From Clostridiales bacterium (GTDB taxonomy: Bacteria > Bacillota > Clostridia > Christensenellales > Aristaeellaceae): a stretch of 41,296 nt of DNA. Of the stretch, positions 16,234 through 25,182 are shown one piece after another; position 1 is the first letter of the stretch; the number at the start of each line of letters is the position of its first letter. The stretch is from NCBI GenBank assembly GCA_004555535.1, contig SFHU01000031.1, positions 1 to 41,296 on the forward strand, in the 5' to 3' direction. Below the pieces are notes generated by a model, which did not search any database, was not told where the DNA came from, and saw only the letters and a program-made list of their open reading frames with translations. The translations under genes and the position numbers were made by a program.

Positions 16234-17530
16234 GGGCCGCCGCGGGCCGTTCAAGGGCCTGCGCAAGGGTATCGCGCGCATCGTCTCAAGCCGGGCGTTT
16301 CTGCGCGTCGCCTCGCTGCTGGCCGCCGTGGTGATCTGGTGCATCCTCGTCACCTCGGACGGCTCGCTGACCATGCAGCGCGTCTTTCAGAATGTCGCCG
16401 TCAGTGTGACGGGCGAGGCCACGCTCAAGAGCCGCGGCTATATCGTCATGGACGACCTGAGCGAGCTGCTGCCCGCCGTGAAGATGACCGTCGAGGTCAC
16501 ACAGGCGAACTACAACCGCGTCAGCGGTACCGCCTACAACCCCCATCTCGACCTCACGCAGGTGACCGGCGAGGGGGAAAACACGCTCGACGTGCTCTTC
16601 TCCTCCCAGCTCTACGGTCCCGTGACGGCCTGCGAGCCCGCGAGCGTGACGGTGAACGTCGAGCGCTACATGACGCGGCGCATCCCCGTGATCGTCGAGC
16701 AGAGCGGCAGCGCGCCCCAGGGCGTGTACCTGGACAGCGTCAAGACCGACCCGACGATGCTCTCCGTCTCCGGCCCGCAGTCCCTGGTCTCCTCGGTGGC
16801 GCGGGCTGTGGCCAGGCTCGACCTGACGACGCTCTCGCTCTCGCGCGCCAGCGACCGCGTGGCGCTGGGTATCGAGCTGCAGGACGCCTCCGGCGAGGCG
16901 ATCGTCTCCGACAAGCTGGAGATCACCAACCAGACGGTGATCACCGGCACCATCGTCGTGGAGACGGAGGTGCTGCCCATGCGCAGCATTCCGCTGGACG
17001 TCGAGGGCTTTGTGACCGGCAAACCGGCAGAGGGCTATGAGCTCATCGGCATCGTGACCCGCGAGGACTCGGTCGACATCGCCGCCAGCGAGGAGATCCT
17101 CGACGCGCTGACCGTGATGACGACCGACCAGCCGCTGAACATCGAGGGCGCGACGGAGAGCATCAGCGGCTATGTGAAGCTCAAGCGCCCGACGGGCATC
17201 GAGAACACGGTGCCCACCGACGTGGGCGTGACCGCGCAGATCGCGGAAAAGATCGTCGAGCGGACGTTCCGCAAGGTCGCCATCGAGCTGGAGGGCAAAA
17301 CCCCGGAGGCCTCCGTCATCCTCTCCGAGGTGAACGCGACCGTGCAGCTCACCGGCGGCTACAATTTCCTGCATTCGCTCACCAATGATGACATCCGGCT
17401 GTATGTGGATCTGAGCGGCCTGGAGCCGGGAAGCTACACATTGCCGGTGCAGATCCACATCGACGATGCGCAGGATTTCACCTGCGCGCTGAGCTCGCCG
17501 GAAATTACCGTGACGATCGAAGGCAAGTGA
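16202..17530 (+). CDS. cdaR: CdaR, YbbR-domain regulator of CdaA
   Basis: Encodes 442 residues. A basic N-terminus and one transmembrane helix (about residues 36-56) anchor it, and the rest is extracytoplasmic. Four beta-rich YbbR-like repeats follow, recognisable by VTVNVERYMTRRIPV, the IVVETEVLPMRSIPLDVE stretch and the closing VEV/VTIEGK ends. CdaR binds CdaA in the membrane and modulates its activity. ATG 16202 is placed 10 nt after AAGGAGG; a TTG at 16196 is too close to it. It overlaps cdaA by 32 bp, so the two are translated together. Confidence 0.88.
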   Translation: MMNSRPTKRPEGRRGPFKGLRKGIARIVSSRAFLRVASLLAAVVIWCILVTSDGSLTMQRVFQNVAVSVTGEATLKSRGYIVMDDLSELLPAVKMTVEVTQANYNRVSGTAYNPHLDLTQVTGEGENTLDVLFSSQLYGPVTACEPASVTVNVERYMTRRIPVIVEQSGSAPQGVYLDSVKTDPTMLSVSGPQSLVSSVARAVARLDLTTLSLSRASDRVALGIELQDASGEAIVSDKLEITNQTVITGTIVVETEVLPMRSIPLDVEGFVTGKPAEGYELIGIVTREDSVDIAASEEILDALTVMTTDQPLNIEGATESISGYVKLKRPTGIENTVPTDVGVTAQIAEKIVERTFRKVAIELEGKTPEASVILSEVNATVQLTGGYNFLHSLTNDDIRLYVDLSGLEPGSYTLPVQIHIDDAQDFTCALSSPEITVTIEGK

Positions 17531-17627
17531 TCCCCTTTCCGGCCGCGGCCAGCGACCGGATTTTTGTACGTTTTTGCCCGGCGCGGGAGGGCTCCCGGCA
17601 GACCGGTGACCGACGGGAGGAAAGACC

Positions 17628-18896
17628 ATGGGAGGCATCGCAGATTCGCTCTTTACGCTGCTGATGGGCTGGGTGCGCGCGCTGGTGAGCGGCATCTGGG
17701 CGCTGTTCAGCACGGATCAAACGACCATCCTCGAGTTTCTGGGCAGGCACTGGCTGCTCATCGCTGTCGTGCTGATCGCGGCGGGGCTTGTGATCGACTG
17801 GCTGGTCTGGCTGGTGCGCTGGCAGCCGTATCACCTCTGGGCGCAGCGCGTGCGCCGGCTGCTGCACCTGCCGCCGCCGCAGGAGGATGAGGAGGAGGAA
17901 GAACATCCCGTCCGCCCCGCGAAAAAGCCCGCCCCAAAGCCGGCCCCGCAGCCGGCGCCTGAGCCGGACTGGCTGCCGTTGGAGCAGCCTGCGCTGACCG
18001 GGGAGGATGAGCAGCGCGTGATGCAGCAGGCGCAGAGCGTGCCGGACGAGGCGCTGGGCGCGTATCCGGGCATGCGCTACGGCGCGGTGAGCACGGCTGC
18101 GCCGGTCAGCAGCGACACGCAGCGCTATGCGGCCGTGCACAGCGAAGGGCCGGGCGCCGCCGAGGTAGCGCGCCGCCGCGCGGAGATCGACGCTTGGCAG
18201 CAGCAGATGCAGGAGGAGGCACGCCAGCAGGCAGAGGCACGCCGGGCCTATGAGGCGGAGCAGGCGCGGCTTGCGCAGGAGGCCTACGAGGCGGAGCAGG
18301 CACGGCTTGCGCAAGAGGCCTACGAGGCGGAGCAGGCACGGCTTGCGCAGGAGGCCTACGAGGCGGAGCAGGCGCGGCTTGCGCAGGAGGAATACGAGGC
18401 GGAGCAGGCGCGGCTTGCACAGGAGGAATACGAGCGTCAGCTTGCGGAATACGAGCGCCAGCAGGCGCAGTATGAGCGGGATATGGCGGAATATGAGCGG
18501 CAGAAGGCGGCCTATGACGCGGAGATGGCGCGCCGGCAGGCGCAGGCCGAGTTTGAGGCCGGACAGCGGGAGGAGGAGTCCCCGACCGTCCATCGCCGCA
18601 GGAGCGTCCGCAGCGGCGCGACCTACAGCGATTATGTCGCCGGGGACGCCGTGGGCGAGCTGCCCGATCCCCCTGCCTGGCCGCAGGCGGAGACGTCCGT
18701 GCCGCAGGAGCCTGCCGCCCCTGCCCGGGAGAAGAAGACGGCCAGGGACGGCGGCCTGATGGCCAAAATGGCCCGGATGATCGAGCCCGAGGAGGATGAG
18801 ATCACCGGACTGAAGGCGCTGCCGCCGCGTGTGGACATGCACGACGCCTACAAGCCGCCGAAAAAGCCGCAGAAGCCGGGGAGAAGGCCCAGATGA
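17628..18896 (+). CDS. Membrane-anchored protein with Tyr/Glu/Gln-rich coiled-coil repeats
   Basis: Encodes 422 residues after a GGGAGG ribosome binding site. Residues ~41-64 form a transmembrane helix. An acidic then Pro/Lys/Ala-rich linker (85-115) leads to a long helical region. Residues 208-267 are five near-exact 12-residue units of the form YEAEQARLAQEA. Next come five 7-residue units beginning YER or YDAE (268-302). The periods are compatible with a long single helix or coiled coil. The C-terminus is basic with KPPKKPQKPG. No enzyme domain is visible; a scaffold or wall/membrane spacer role is possible. It lies 97 bp after cdaR, and its stop overlaps the start of the next gene (ATGA), so it is coupled to the mannosyltransferase. 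Confidence 0.78.
   Translation: MGGIADSLFTLLMGWVRALVSGIWALFSTDQTTILEFLGRHWLLIAVVLIAAGLVIDWLVWLVRWQPYHLWAQRVRRLLHLPPPQEDEEEEEHPVRPAKKPAPKPAPQPAPEPDWLPLEQPALTGEDEQRVMQQAQSVPDEALGAYPGMRYGAVSTAAPVSSDTQRYAAVHSEGPGAAEVARRRAEIDAWQQQMQEEARQQAEARRAYEAEQARLAQEAYEAEQARLAQEAYEAEQARLAQEAYEAEQARLAQEEYEAEQARLAQEEYERQLAEYERQQAQYERDMAEYERQKAAYDAEMARRQAQAEFEAGQREEESPTVHRRRSVRSGATYSDYVAGDAVGELPDPPAWPQAETSVPQEPAAPAREKKTARDGGLMAKMARMIEPEEDEITGLKALPPRVDMHDAYKPPKKPQKPGRRPR
18249..18428 (+). repeat. Five tandem 36-bp repeats inside the coiled-coil gene
   Basis: Five 36-bp units with only scattered substitutions encode 12 residues each. The high nucleotide identity, not only protein similarity, suggests that copy number can change by slippage or recombination without breaking the frame. 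Confidence 0.9.
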
Positions 18897-20173
18897 CCGA
18901 CGCGCTTCGCACATGGCTGCCCACAGCGGCGGCCGGGGTGTCCATCGCGCTGATGGGCCTTTGCGCTCTGCGGCTGCTGGCGCGGCTGATCCGCGTGCTG
19001 CGCGGGCAGGAGGATCCCTTCACGCCCGTGCGTCCGGCGGATGAGCTGCCGGGCCGGGCACCGGCGCGCGCGCTGCTCGCCGCCGCGGGAGCTGCGCTGC
19101 TCAGCCGGGCGCTTGTCTACCTGCTCGCCTACGCGATGCGCCGTGCGATGGGGGAGTCGGGCGGATTCCTTGAGACGCTGCCCCTGCTTTGGGTGCATTG
19201 GGACACCCGGCACTACACCGGCATCGCGCTGGAGGGCTACACGGCGGTGGGCGACGAGCGGCTCAGGCTCGTCTTCTTCCCGCTGTATCCGCTGCTGATG
19301 CGCCTGCTTTCGCCGCTGACGGGCGGGAATGTCTTCGCCTCCGGACTGCTGATCTCGCTGGCCTGCTCGGCGGCGGCCTCCGCGATGGTCTGCAGCCTGG
19401 CGTATGAGACGTATGGCGCGCGGACGGCGAAGCTCTCCGTCGCCTATCTGCTGCTCAGCCCGCTGAGCGTGTTTCTGAACTGCTGCTACACGGAGGCGCT
19501 CTTCCTCTGCATGACGCTTGCCACGATGATGCTGCTGCGCCGGGGCCGGCCCTGGCTGGCGGCACTGTGCGGCATGGGCGCGGCGCTGACGCGGATGCCC
19601 GGCGTGATCGTCGCGGGGCTGTTTCTCATCGAGCTGCTCGCCGGCATCCCGAAGGCGCGCTTGACCATGCGCGCCGTGCTGCGCTGCGCGGGACAGATGC
19701 TGATCGTGTTCTCCGGGCTGTTTGTCTATTGGGCGATCAACTGGATCGTCACCGGCGATGCACTGATGTACATGACCTATCAGCGGGAGAACTGGTTCCA
19801 GGAGCCCGGCACCTTCTGGGGCTCCGTCTCCAACACCGTGTATTATCTGCTGGGCAGCCTGGAGGAGGGCGACTGGTTCTTCTCCTGGGGCGCGCAGCTG
19901 GCGGCGATGGCGTTCGTCTTCCTGCTGCTGGCGTTTTGCGTCGACGCGCTGCCGTTTGACTGGGCGGCGTACAGCTTTGTCTATGTCGCCGTCGTGCTCG
20001 CACCGACGTGGCTGCTCTCGGGCCCGCGCTATCTGTTCGCGCTTGCGCCGCTGCCCATGCTCAAGGCACAGATGGTCAGGGGAAGGGGCGCTCATGCGGC
20101 GGCCCTGACGCTGAGCGCGGCGCTGCTCGTGCTCTTCACCTTCGGCTATACCATCGCCATCGAGGTGCTCTGA
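18893..20173 (+). CDS. PIG-V-like mannosyltransferase (GT-C membrane glycosyltransferase)
   Basis: Encodes 426 residues with about ten hydrophobic segments. The first large outer loop carries HWDTRHYTGIALEGY (WDTRHY at 103-108) followed by FFPLYPLLMRL, which matches the PIG-V/GPI mannosyltransferase II-like family, where the Asp is the likely catalytic residue. Such enzymes transfer a sugar from a polyprenyl-phosphate donor outside the membrane. The acceptor in bacteria is unknown; a lipid-linked glycan, wall polymer or protein are all possible. ATG 18893 overlaps the preceding stop, so it is expressed with the coiled-coil protein. A dispersed repeat lies just after the gene. Confidence 0.75.
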   Translation: MTDALRTWLPTAAAGVSIALMGLCALRLLARLIRVLRGQEDPFTPVRPADELPGRAPARALLAAAGAALLSRALVYLLAYAMRRAMGESGGFLETLPLLWVHWDTRHYTGIALEGYTAVGDERLRLVFFPLYPLLMRLLSPLTGGNVFASGLLISLACSAAASAMVCSLAYETYGARTAKLSVAYLLLSPLSVFLNCCYTEALFLCMTLATMMLLRRGRPWLAALCGMGAALTRMPGVIVAGLFLIELLAGIPKARLTMRAVLRCAGQMLIVFSGLFVYWAINWIVTGDALMYMTYQRENWFQEPGTFWGSVSNTVYYLLGSLEEGDWFFSWGAQLAAMAFVFLLLAFCVDALPFDWAAYSFVYVAVVLAPTWLLSGPRYLFALAPLPMLKAQMVRGRGAHAAALTLSAALLVLFTFGYTIAIEVL

Positions 20174-20190
20174 GCGAAACGGATACCGCC

Positions 20191-20300
20191 GCGAAGCGAA
20201 GAAGGGTCAAGGGATGAAATCCCTTGCGGGGATTGGGGCAGAGCCCCAAGTGGGTTTGGGCGGCAGCCCAACGTACGCCTTGATGGCGAAGCCATTCTGT
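20191..20300. repeat. Dispersed intergenic repeat, copy A
   Basis: It begins GCGAAGCGAA and contains GGGTCAAGGGATGAAATCCC. Several nested short hairpins follow, such as TTGGGGC...GCCCCAA and TTGGGC...GCCCAA. The first ~34 bp match copy B at 31640-31674. The 69-codon open frame across it (20214-20423) is probably not a gene. Confidence 0.6.
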
Positions 20301-20419
20301 AAAAGCAGTCAGGGAGCAAAGCGTTACCTGACGGTGGATTTACCCGAGGCCCGGATTGATTTGAAAAGGGTATCAGACAAAACAGAGGATTTCGTCTCAT
20401 ACTATAAAGGAAGGAAACC

Positions 20420-21184
20420 ATGAAACGAAACGACAGACGCGGGAGGCGGGCGCGCAGGGCGCTTCTGGCTTTCGTGGTACTGGCGGCGCTCGCGGCCGTG
20501 CTGCTCACGCTCTGGCGCGGGGGCTGGCTTAAAAGGCTCGGCTCCGTGGAGGAGCTTCGCGCGCTCATCGATCAAACGGGCGCGTGGGCCGGCGTCGTGT
20601 ATTTTCTGCTCCAGATGATGAGCGTCATCATCGCGCCGATCCCCAGCAACGTGACGATGATGGCGGGCGCGCTGGCGCTCGGCTTTTGGGAAGCGGTCTT
20701 TCTCGGCGTGCTGGCGGTGCTCGCGGGCTCGCTGGTCATGTTCAGCGCGGCCCGGCGGCTGGGGCGGGACGCCGTGCAGCGCTTCGTCGACCGGAGTGTG
20801 ATGGAAAAATACCTGCCCGTCATCGAGGAGAAGCAGGACATGTTCCTCTTCCTGACGATGCTCTTCCCGTTCTTCCCCGACGACATCCTGTGTATCCTCG
20901 CCGGGCTGACGACGATTCCGCTGCGGCGCTTCGCCGCGATCATGGCGCTGGCCAGGCCGTGGGGCCTCGTCTTCGCCGCGCTGGTGGGCAGCGGCGCGAT
21001 TGCGATGCCCGCCTGGGCCTGGGCCGTGCTGGCTGTGCCGATGGCCACTGTCTTCTATCTGATGATGAAGCACAGCGCGAAAATCGAGGACAGGCTCTTT
21101 CGAGCCTGCCGCAGAATCAGCGGGCGCAGGAGGAAGAAGCGGTCCGCTTCCTCCGGGACGCCCTCCGCGGAGGGCAAGGCCTGA
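20420..21184 (+). CDS. TVP38/TMEM64 (VTT/DedA-superfamily) membrane protein
   Basis: Encodes 254 residues. A basic N-terminus and one helix (about 13-32) precede the VTT domain: a segment containing APIPSNVTMMAGALALGFWE, a re-entrant-type Gly-rich stretch (GVLAVLAGSL), then FLTMLFPFFPDDILCILAGLT, which carries the conserved F-P-D-D region. Members act in lipid scrambling or membrane homeostasis; substrate not known. It has a clean AAGGAAGG ribosome binding site and ends in Arg/Lys-rich tail codons that overlap two GC-rich palindromes near 21130-21175. It follows a dispersed repeat and precedes an oxidoreductase gene by 56 bp. Confidence 0.78.
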   Translation: MKRNDRRGRRARRALLAFVVLAALAAVLLTLWRGGWLKRLGSVEELRALIDQTGAWAGVVYFLLQMMSVIIAPIPSNVTMMAGALALGFWEAVFLGVLAVLAGSLVMFSAARRLGRDAVQRFVDRSVMEKYLPVIEEKQDMFLFLTMLFPFFPDDILCILAGLTTIPLRRFAAIMALARPWGLVFAALVGSGAIAMPAWAWAVLAVPMATVFYLMMKHSAKIEDRLFRACRRISGRRRKKRSASSGTPSAEGKA

Positions 21185-21240
21185 GCCGCAAAAAACGACA
21201 ACCCATGCTTACCCGTGACAACCCATAAGGAGGAAACGAC

Positions 21241-22251
21241 ATGCTGACCGTCACCTATGAGCAGGCCGTCGAGGCCATGGAGCGCGGGCTCCTTCGCTAC
21301 ATGCCCGAGGACAAGGCTCGCCGCTTTGCCGAGATCTTCGCGGGGAATTCCTGCGACGGCGTCCACAGCCACGGCATGAACCGCTATCCGCGCTATCTGA
21401 GCGACATGGACAGCGGCTTGTGCGACCGCAGCATCACCGAAGCGGAGCGCGTCTCCGGCATCGGCGGCCTGGAGGTCTGGGACGCGCACTTCGGCGTCGG
21501 CCCGCTGATCGCCGAGCAGGTCACGCGCCGGGCGATCGAGCTGGCGAAGACGCATGGCATCGCCTGCATCGCGCTGCGCAACAACAGCCACTGGCTGCGC
21601 GCCGGCCGCTACGGACTGATGATGGCTGACGCGGGCATGGCCGGCCTGTGCTTTACGAATACCTGCATGAACCTGACGGCCTACGGCGCCAAGCAGCCCT
21701 CCGTGGGCAACAACCCCGTGACCATCGCGCTGCCGCGCAAGCGGGGGAGCCTCGTCATGGACATGGCCGTCAGCCAGTATGCCTACGGCAAGCTCGAGAT
21801 CATGGCGCAGAAGGGCGAGATGCTCGACAGCCCCATCGGCTACGACACCCGGGGCGAGCTGACCTGCGACCCGGGCGAGATCTGCAAGAGCGGCCTGATG
21901 CTGCCGATGGCCCAGTGGAAGGGCAGCGCGCTGTCGATCATGCTCGACATGCTCGCCTCCACGCTCTCGCTGGGGCGCACGGCGCTTGAGATCGGCACGC
22001 CGGCGGAGGGCGAGCGCGGCATGAGTCAGGTGTTCATCTGCATCAACTACGCGGCGCTGGTCGACGCAAACGAGGCTGATGCGCAGATGGAGCGCACGAT
22101 CGCGTTCCTTGACAGCCTCAAGCCCGCGCAGGGCGGAAAGGGCGTGCATGCGCCGGGCGAAAACCTGCCCGCCGTGCGCGAAAGGAATATGCGCGAGGGC
22201 ATCCCCGTCACGGAGGAGACCTGGGAGAAGATCCTCGCCGCAGGGAAATAA
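21241..22251 (+). CDS. dlgD: Ldh-family oxidoreductase, 2,3-diketo-L-gulonate reductase-like
   Basis: Encodes 336 residues, full length for the malate/L-lactate/ureidoglycolate dehydrogenase family that binds NAD(P)H through a fold other than Rossmann. DGVHSHGMNRYPRYL (about 40-54) matches the family signature with its catalytic His. ALRNNSHWLRAGRYG (around 115-129) and WKGSALSIMLDMLAS (around 226-240) are close to E. coli YiaK/DlgD, which reduces 2,3-diketo-L-gulonate in ascorbate use. No other ascorbate or gulonate genes are nearby, so a different 2-keto acid could be the substrate. An AGGAGG ribosome binding site precedes the ATG. The best promoter downstream belongs to the next gene. Confidence 0.8.
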   Translation: MLTVTYEQAVEAMERGLLRYMPEDKARRFAEIFAGNSCDGVHSHGMNRYPRYLSDMDSGLCDRSITEAERVSGIGGLEVWDAHFGVGPLIAEQVTRRAIELAKTHGIACIALRNNSHWLRAGRYGLMMADAGMAGLCFTNTCMNLTAYGAKQPSVGNNPVTIALPRKRGSLVMDMAVSQYAYGKLEIMAQKGEMLDSPIGYDTRGELTCDPGEICKSGLMLPMAQWKGSALSIMLDMLASTLSLGRTALEIGTPAEGERGMSQVFICINYAALVDANEADAQMERTIAFLDSLKPAQGGKGVHAPGENLPAVRERNMREGIPVTEETWEKILAAGK

Positions 22252-22342
22252 TCTGCTGCATTATTTAGTAAACTGATAGGCAATCGTGTCCTGAACTGGA
22301 AGATTTTTTTGTGCCATCCGCGTATGAAATCTGTTTTTTGAC

Positions 22343-22371
22343 TTGACAGACTGTGTAAAAGCATGTATGAT
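22343..22371 (+). promoter_or_regulatory. Promoter of the importer locus
   Basis: TTGACA, 17-bp spacer, TATGAT. It is one mismatch from consensus and lies ~75 bp before the small XRE regulator, the first gene of the importer locus. Confidence 0.85.
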
Positions 22372-22446
22372 GTAATGGTTAATCCGCTTAACCGAATGCG
22401 GCATGCAGGTGAATTCATTTAACCAGCGAAGCGAAATGGAGGGGCC

Positions 22447-22674
22447 ATGAGACAGACGAGCGAGATCACGCCGTTCGGGCGCAGGGTGAAAATCCGCCTG
22501 CTCGAAATGAACATGGATGCGCGCGAACTCGCCCGCCGCGTTGGCACGAGCCCCGTTCAGATCAGCCGCATTCTGCATGGCAAGCGCCCCGGGCGCGAGC
22601 AGATTCCCCGCATCGCGCAGGTGCTGGGCATCGAGGTGGATGACACGGAAAAGGATGAGGAGAAGAACGCCTGA
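22447..22674 (+). CDS. Small XRE-type DNA-binding regulator
   Basis: Encodes 75 residues, essentially a lone helix-turn-helix: VKIRLLEMNMDARELARRVG, the recognition helix region SPVQISRILHGKRPG, and IPRIAQVLGIEVDD. There is no sensing domain. GGAGGGG precedes ATG 22447. It has a near-consensus promoter and lies 109 bp before the solute-binding protein gene, so it is probably the local regulator of the importer; this is inference from position. Confidence 0.8.
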   Translation: MRQTSEITPFGRRVKIRLLEMNMDARELARRVGTSPVQISRILHGKRPGREQIPRIAQVLGIEVDDTEKDEEKNA

Positions 22675-22727
22675 AGCATTCCGGGAGACCGGGACTGCCT
22701 GGGGCATTCTTTATCAAGGGGTATATT

Positions 22728-22756
22728 TTGATGCGGGTCCGTCCCGCGGATAGATA
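22728..22756 (+). promoter_or_regulatory. Weak promoter and inverted repeat ahead of the binding protein gene
   Basis: TTGATG, 17-bp spacer, TAGATA. Between them lies GCGGGTCCGTCCCGC (22733-22747), a 5-bp perfect inverted repeat that could be an operator. The -10 matches only three of six positions. Confidence 0.3.
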
Positions 22757-22783
22757 TAAAAAATAATAAGGAGGGTTTTTTCC

Positions 22784-24682
22784 ATGAAGAAGATTCTTTC
22801 TCTGGTTCTGGCCATCGCCATGCTCCTGTCTGTGGGCGTCGTGGCGTTTGCCGAGGACACCATCGAGAAAGGCACCATCGTCTACGGTGCTTCCACCGAG
22901 ATCGGCGGCGACTTCGCGCCGAGCGCCTGGTGGACGAACAACGCCACGGACAAGATGATCCGTGACCTCACCAACGACTACTCCGTCACCACCACCAACC
23001 AGGGCGGCGAGTATGTCATCAACCCGACCGTTTGCGCGAATCTTGATAGCGTCGTCAACGACGACGGCACCAAGACCTACACCGTGACGATCAACGAGGG
23101 TCTGGTCTACAACAACGGCGAGGCCATCACCGCCAAGGATTTCCTCTGGCCGATGATCTTCTCCTGCTCCTCCGTGGCGACCGATACCGGCGCGAAGCTG
23201 ACCGGCTATCTGACCTATGTCGGCGGCCAGGAGTATTATGACGGCACCGCGACCGCAGTTTCCGGCATCCACCTCATTGACGATTACACCTACTCCGTGA
23301 CCATCGTGGCCGACAAGATCCCGTACTTCTACGATCTGGCCTACGTTGCGGACGCTCCGTTCAGCATCAAGTACTGGCTGGGCGAGGGCCTGGAGGTCAA
23401 GGATGACGGCGAGGGCGCCTACATTGCGGGCGACTTCACCAAGGAGAATATCGAGAAGCAGCTTGAGTACGCCCGCTTCAACGCTGGCGAGGACCGTGTC
23501 TCTGCGGGCCCGTACAACCTCATCGCGTTTGACAAGGCTGCTCTGCAGGCGACCTTCACCATCAACGAGAACTACGCGGGCAACTTCGAGGGCCAGAAGC
23601 CGTCCATCGAGAAGATCGTCATTCTCCGTGCTGAGGATGCGACCTGGGCGGATCAGCTCAAGACTGGCGCGTTCAACTTCTATGACACCATCACCGACGG
23701 CGACGACATCAACAACGCGATGGACATCGTCGAAGCGGGCGGCTTCGGCTACACGACCTTCGACCGCGCCGGCTACGGCATGATCAACTTCCAGTGCGAC
23801 TTTGGACCGACCCAGTTCAAGGCTGTCCGTCATGCGATTGCGAAGCTGCTGGATCGCAACGAGTTCGCCAACACCTTCTGCAAGGGCTGGGGTTCCGTCG
23901 TCAACGGCCCGTACGGCACCGGCCTGTGGCAGTTCCAGGATGCCGAGGAGTGGCTCGAGCTCTCCCTGAACACCTATGAGTACGATCCCAACGGCGCTGT
24001 GGAGCTGCTGGTGAACGACGGCTGGATCTATGACGAGACTGGCGCCGAGTGGACCGAGGGCCACATCCGCCACAAGAAGGTTACCGCCGCTGAGGCCGGC
24101 AACTATGCGCATAACGTGACCCTCGCCGACGGCACCATCCTGATGCCGCTGATCATCGAGTGGTCCGCCTCTGACGGCAACCCGGTGTCCGAGCTGCTCA
24201 ACGTCATGCTGGCGCAGGGCGAGCAGACCGCTGCCGCGGGCATGCAGATCAACCAGAACGTCATGACGTTCACCGAGCTGCTCAACTACTACTATCGTGA
24301 CGCTTCCCAGGGCGACAAGTACGCCGTGCCGACCTATGGCATGTACAACCTGGCGTCCAACTTTAACCCGGCTTACGACTACTCCTACGAGTGGACGCTC
24401 GATCCGGACATGATGGCGCAGGGCTACAACCTCAACCGCCTGATGAACCAGTCCCTCGACGCGCTCTCCATGAACATGGTCTATGGCGTGGAGTCCGACG
24501 ATGTGGAGACCTACATGACCTACTGGAAGGCGTTCGTCATGCTCTGGAACAACGAGCTGCCGCAGATCCCGCTGTACTCCAACGTGTATATGACGGTCTA
24601 TCCGGATTGGCTCGAGGGCTATGAGCAGGATTCCTTCTGGGAATTCCAGCAGGCGATCCTCTACTGCACCGTTGCCGAGTAA
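22784..24682 (+). CDS. Family 5 (Opp/Dpp-type) extracellular solute-binding protein, not lipidated
   Basis: Encodes 632 residues, long for the family. The N-terminus is a classical signal peptide: KK, a hydrophobic core ILSLVLAIAMLLSVGVV, and an AFA cut site before ED at residues 24-25. There is no cysteine at the cleavage point, hence no lipobox, unlike most Gram-positive binding proteins. The mature part has the SBP_bac_5 pattern: TYTVTINEGLVYNNGEAITAKD near the start, then ARFNAGEDRVSAGPYNLIAFD, and a C-terminal stretch with WNNELPQIPLYSNVYMTVY. Substrates of such proteins include peptides and oligosaccharides; which one cannot be told. The strong terminator after the gene would allow more binding protein than permease to be made, as is common in these loci. 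Confidence 0.9.
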   Translation: MKKILSLVLAIAMLLSVGVVAFAEDTIEKGTIVYGASTEIGGDFAPSAWWTNNATDKMIRDLTNDYSVTTTNQGGEYVINPTVCANLDSVVNDDGTKTYTVTINEGLVYNNGEAITAKDFLWPMIFSCSSVATDTGAKLTGYLTYVGGQEYYDGTATAVSGIHLIDDYTYSVTIVADKIPYFYDLAYVADAPFSIKYWLGEGLEVKDDGEGAYIAGDFTKENIEKQLEYARFNAGEDRVSAGPYNLIAFDKAALQATFTINENYAGNFEGQKPSIEKIVILRAEDATWADQLKTGAFNFYDTITDGDDINNAMDIVEAGGFGYTTFDRAGYGMINFQCDFGPTQFKAVRHAIAKLLDRNEFANTFCKGWGSVVNGPYGTGLWQFQDAEEWLELSLNTYEYDPNGAVELLVNDGWIYDETGAEWTEGHIRHKKVTAAEAGNYAHNVTLADGTILMPLIIEWSASDGNPVSELLNVMLAQGEQTAAAGMQINQNVMTFTELLNYYYRDASQGDKYAVPTYGMYNLASNFNPAYDYSYEWTLDPDMMAQGYNLNRLMNQSLDALSMNMVYGVESDDVETYMTYWKAFVMLWNNELPQIPLYSNVYMTVYPDWLEGYEQDSFWEFQQAILYCTVAE

Positions 24683-24706
24683 TCTCTTTCATACCCCGAA
24701 AATGCA

Positions 24707-24740
24707 AGAGGGCGGGCGCTGCGCCCGCCCTCTTCTTCTT
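24707..24740 (+). terminator. Terminator/attenuator after the binding protein gene
   Basis: A perfect 11-bp stem (24707-24717 with 24723-24733), 5-nt loop, then TTCTTCTTT. It should reduce read-through into the permease genes. Confidence 0.85.
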
Positions 24741-24779
24741 TGATATCGAAAGCTCCCGGTTCGTGCCGCCTGAGGCGGG

Positions 24780-25064
24780 CCGGTTTACTGTGAAAGTCCT
24801 TCCGCAAAGCTCCGGCCTCGGCTACAAGGCAAGGGGATTGATGACATTTCGTCGGAGATGCAGCCGGCATCATGCCGGTTTACTATGAAGGTCCTTCTGC
24901 AAAGCTCCGGCCTCGGCCACAAGGCAAGGGGATTGATGACATTTCGTCGGAGATGCAACCGGCATCATGCCGGTTCACTCTGTAAGTCCCTCTGCAAAGC
25001 TCCGGCCTCGGCCGCAAGGCAAGGGGATTGATGACATTTCGTCGGAGATGCAGCCGGCATCATG
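24780..25064. repeat. Three tandem 95-bp repeats
   Basis: Copies start at 24780, 24875 and 24970 with an exact 95-bp period and few substitutions; a partial fourth begins at 25065. Each unit ends in the hairpin CCGGCATCATGCCGG and has CTCCG able to pair with a later CGGAG, so each can fold as RNA. They lie between the binding-protein terminator and permease B. Open frames across them on either strand are not credible genes. Unit sequence looks like an intergenic repeat family rather than protein code. Confidence 0.92.
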
Positions 25065-25182
25065 CCGGTTTAGTCCTGGAATAAGGGCTGTGCCCTTGAC
25101 GAGGGGCGGTCTCTGCCGCGCGGATAAAGGCAGAGTCCTTGTTCCCGGCTTTTCCAATACCAATATAGAGAGGATGGATGAG

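Noticed and set aside
18249..18428. A CRISPR-like pattern in the 36-bp repeats
   Set aside because: The repeats are directly adjacent with no spacers and encode an in-frame 12-residue unit.
20214..20423. 69-codon open frame between the mannosyltransferase and TVP38-family genes
   Set aside because: It lies on the dispersed repeat, begins inside a repeat hairpin, has no proper ribosome binding site and overlaps the TVP38 start.
24780..25064. A CRISPR array made of the 95-bp repeats
   Set aside because: Near-identity extends over the entire unit, leaving no variable spacers, and no cas gene is present.
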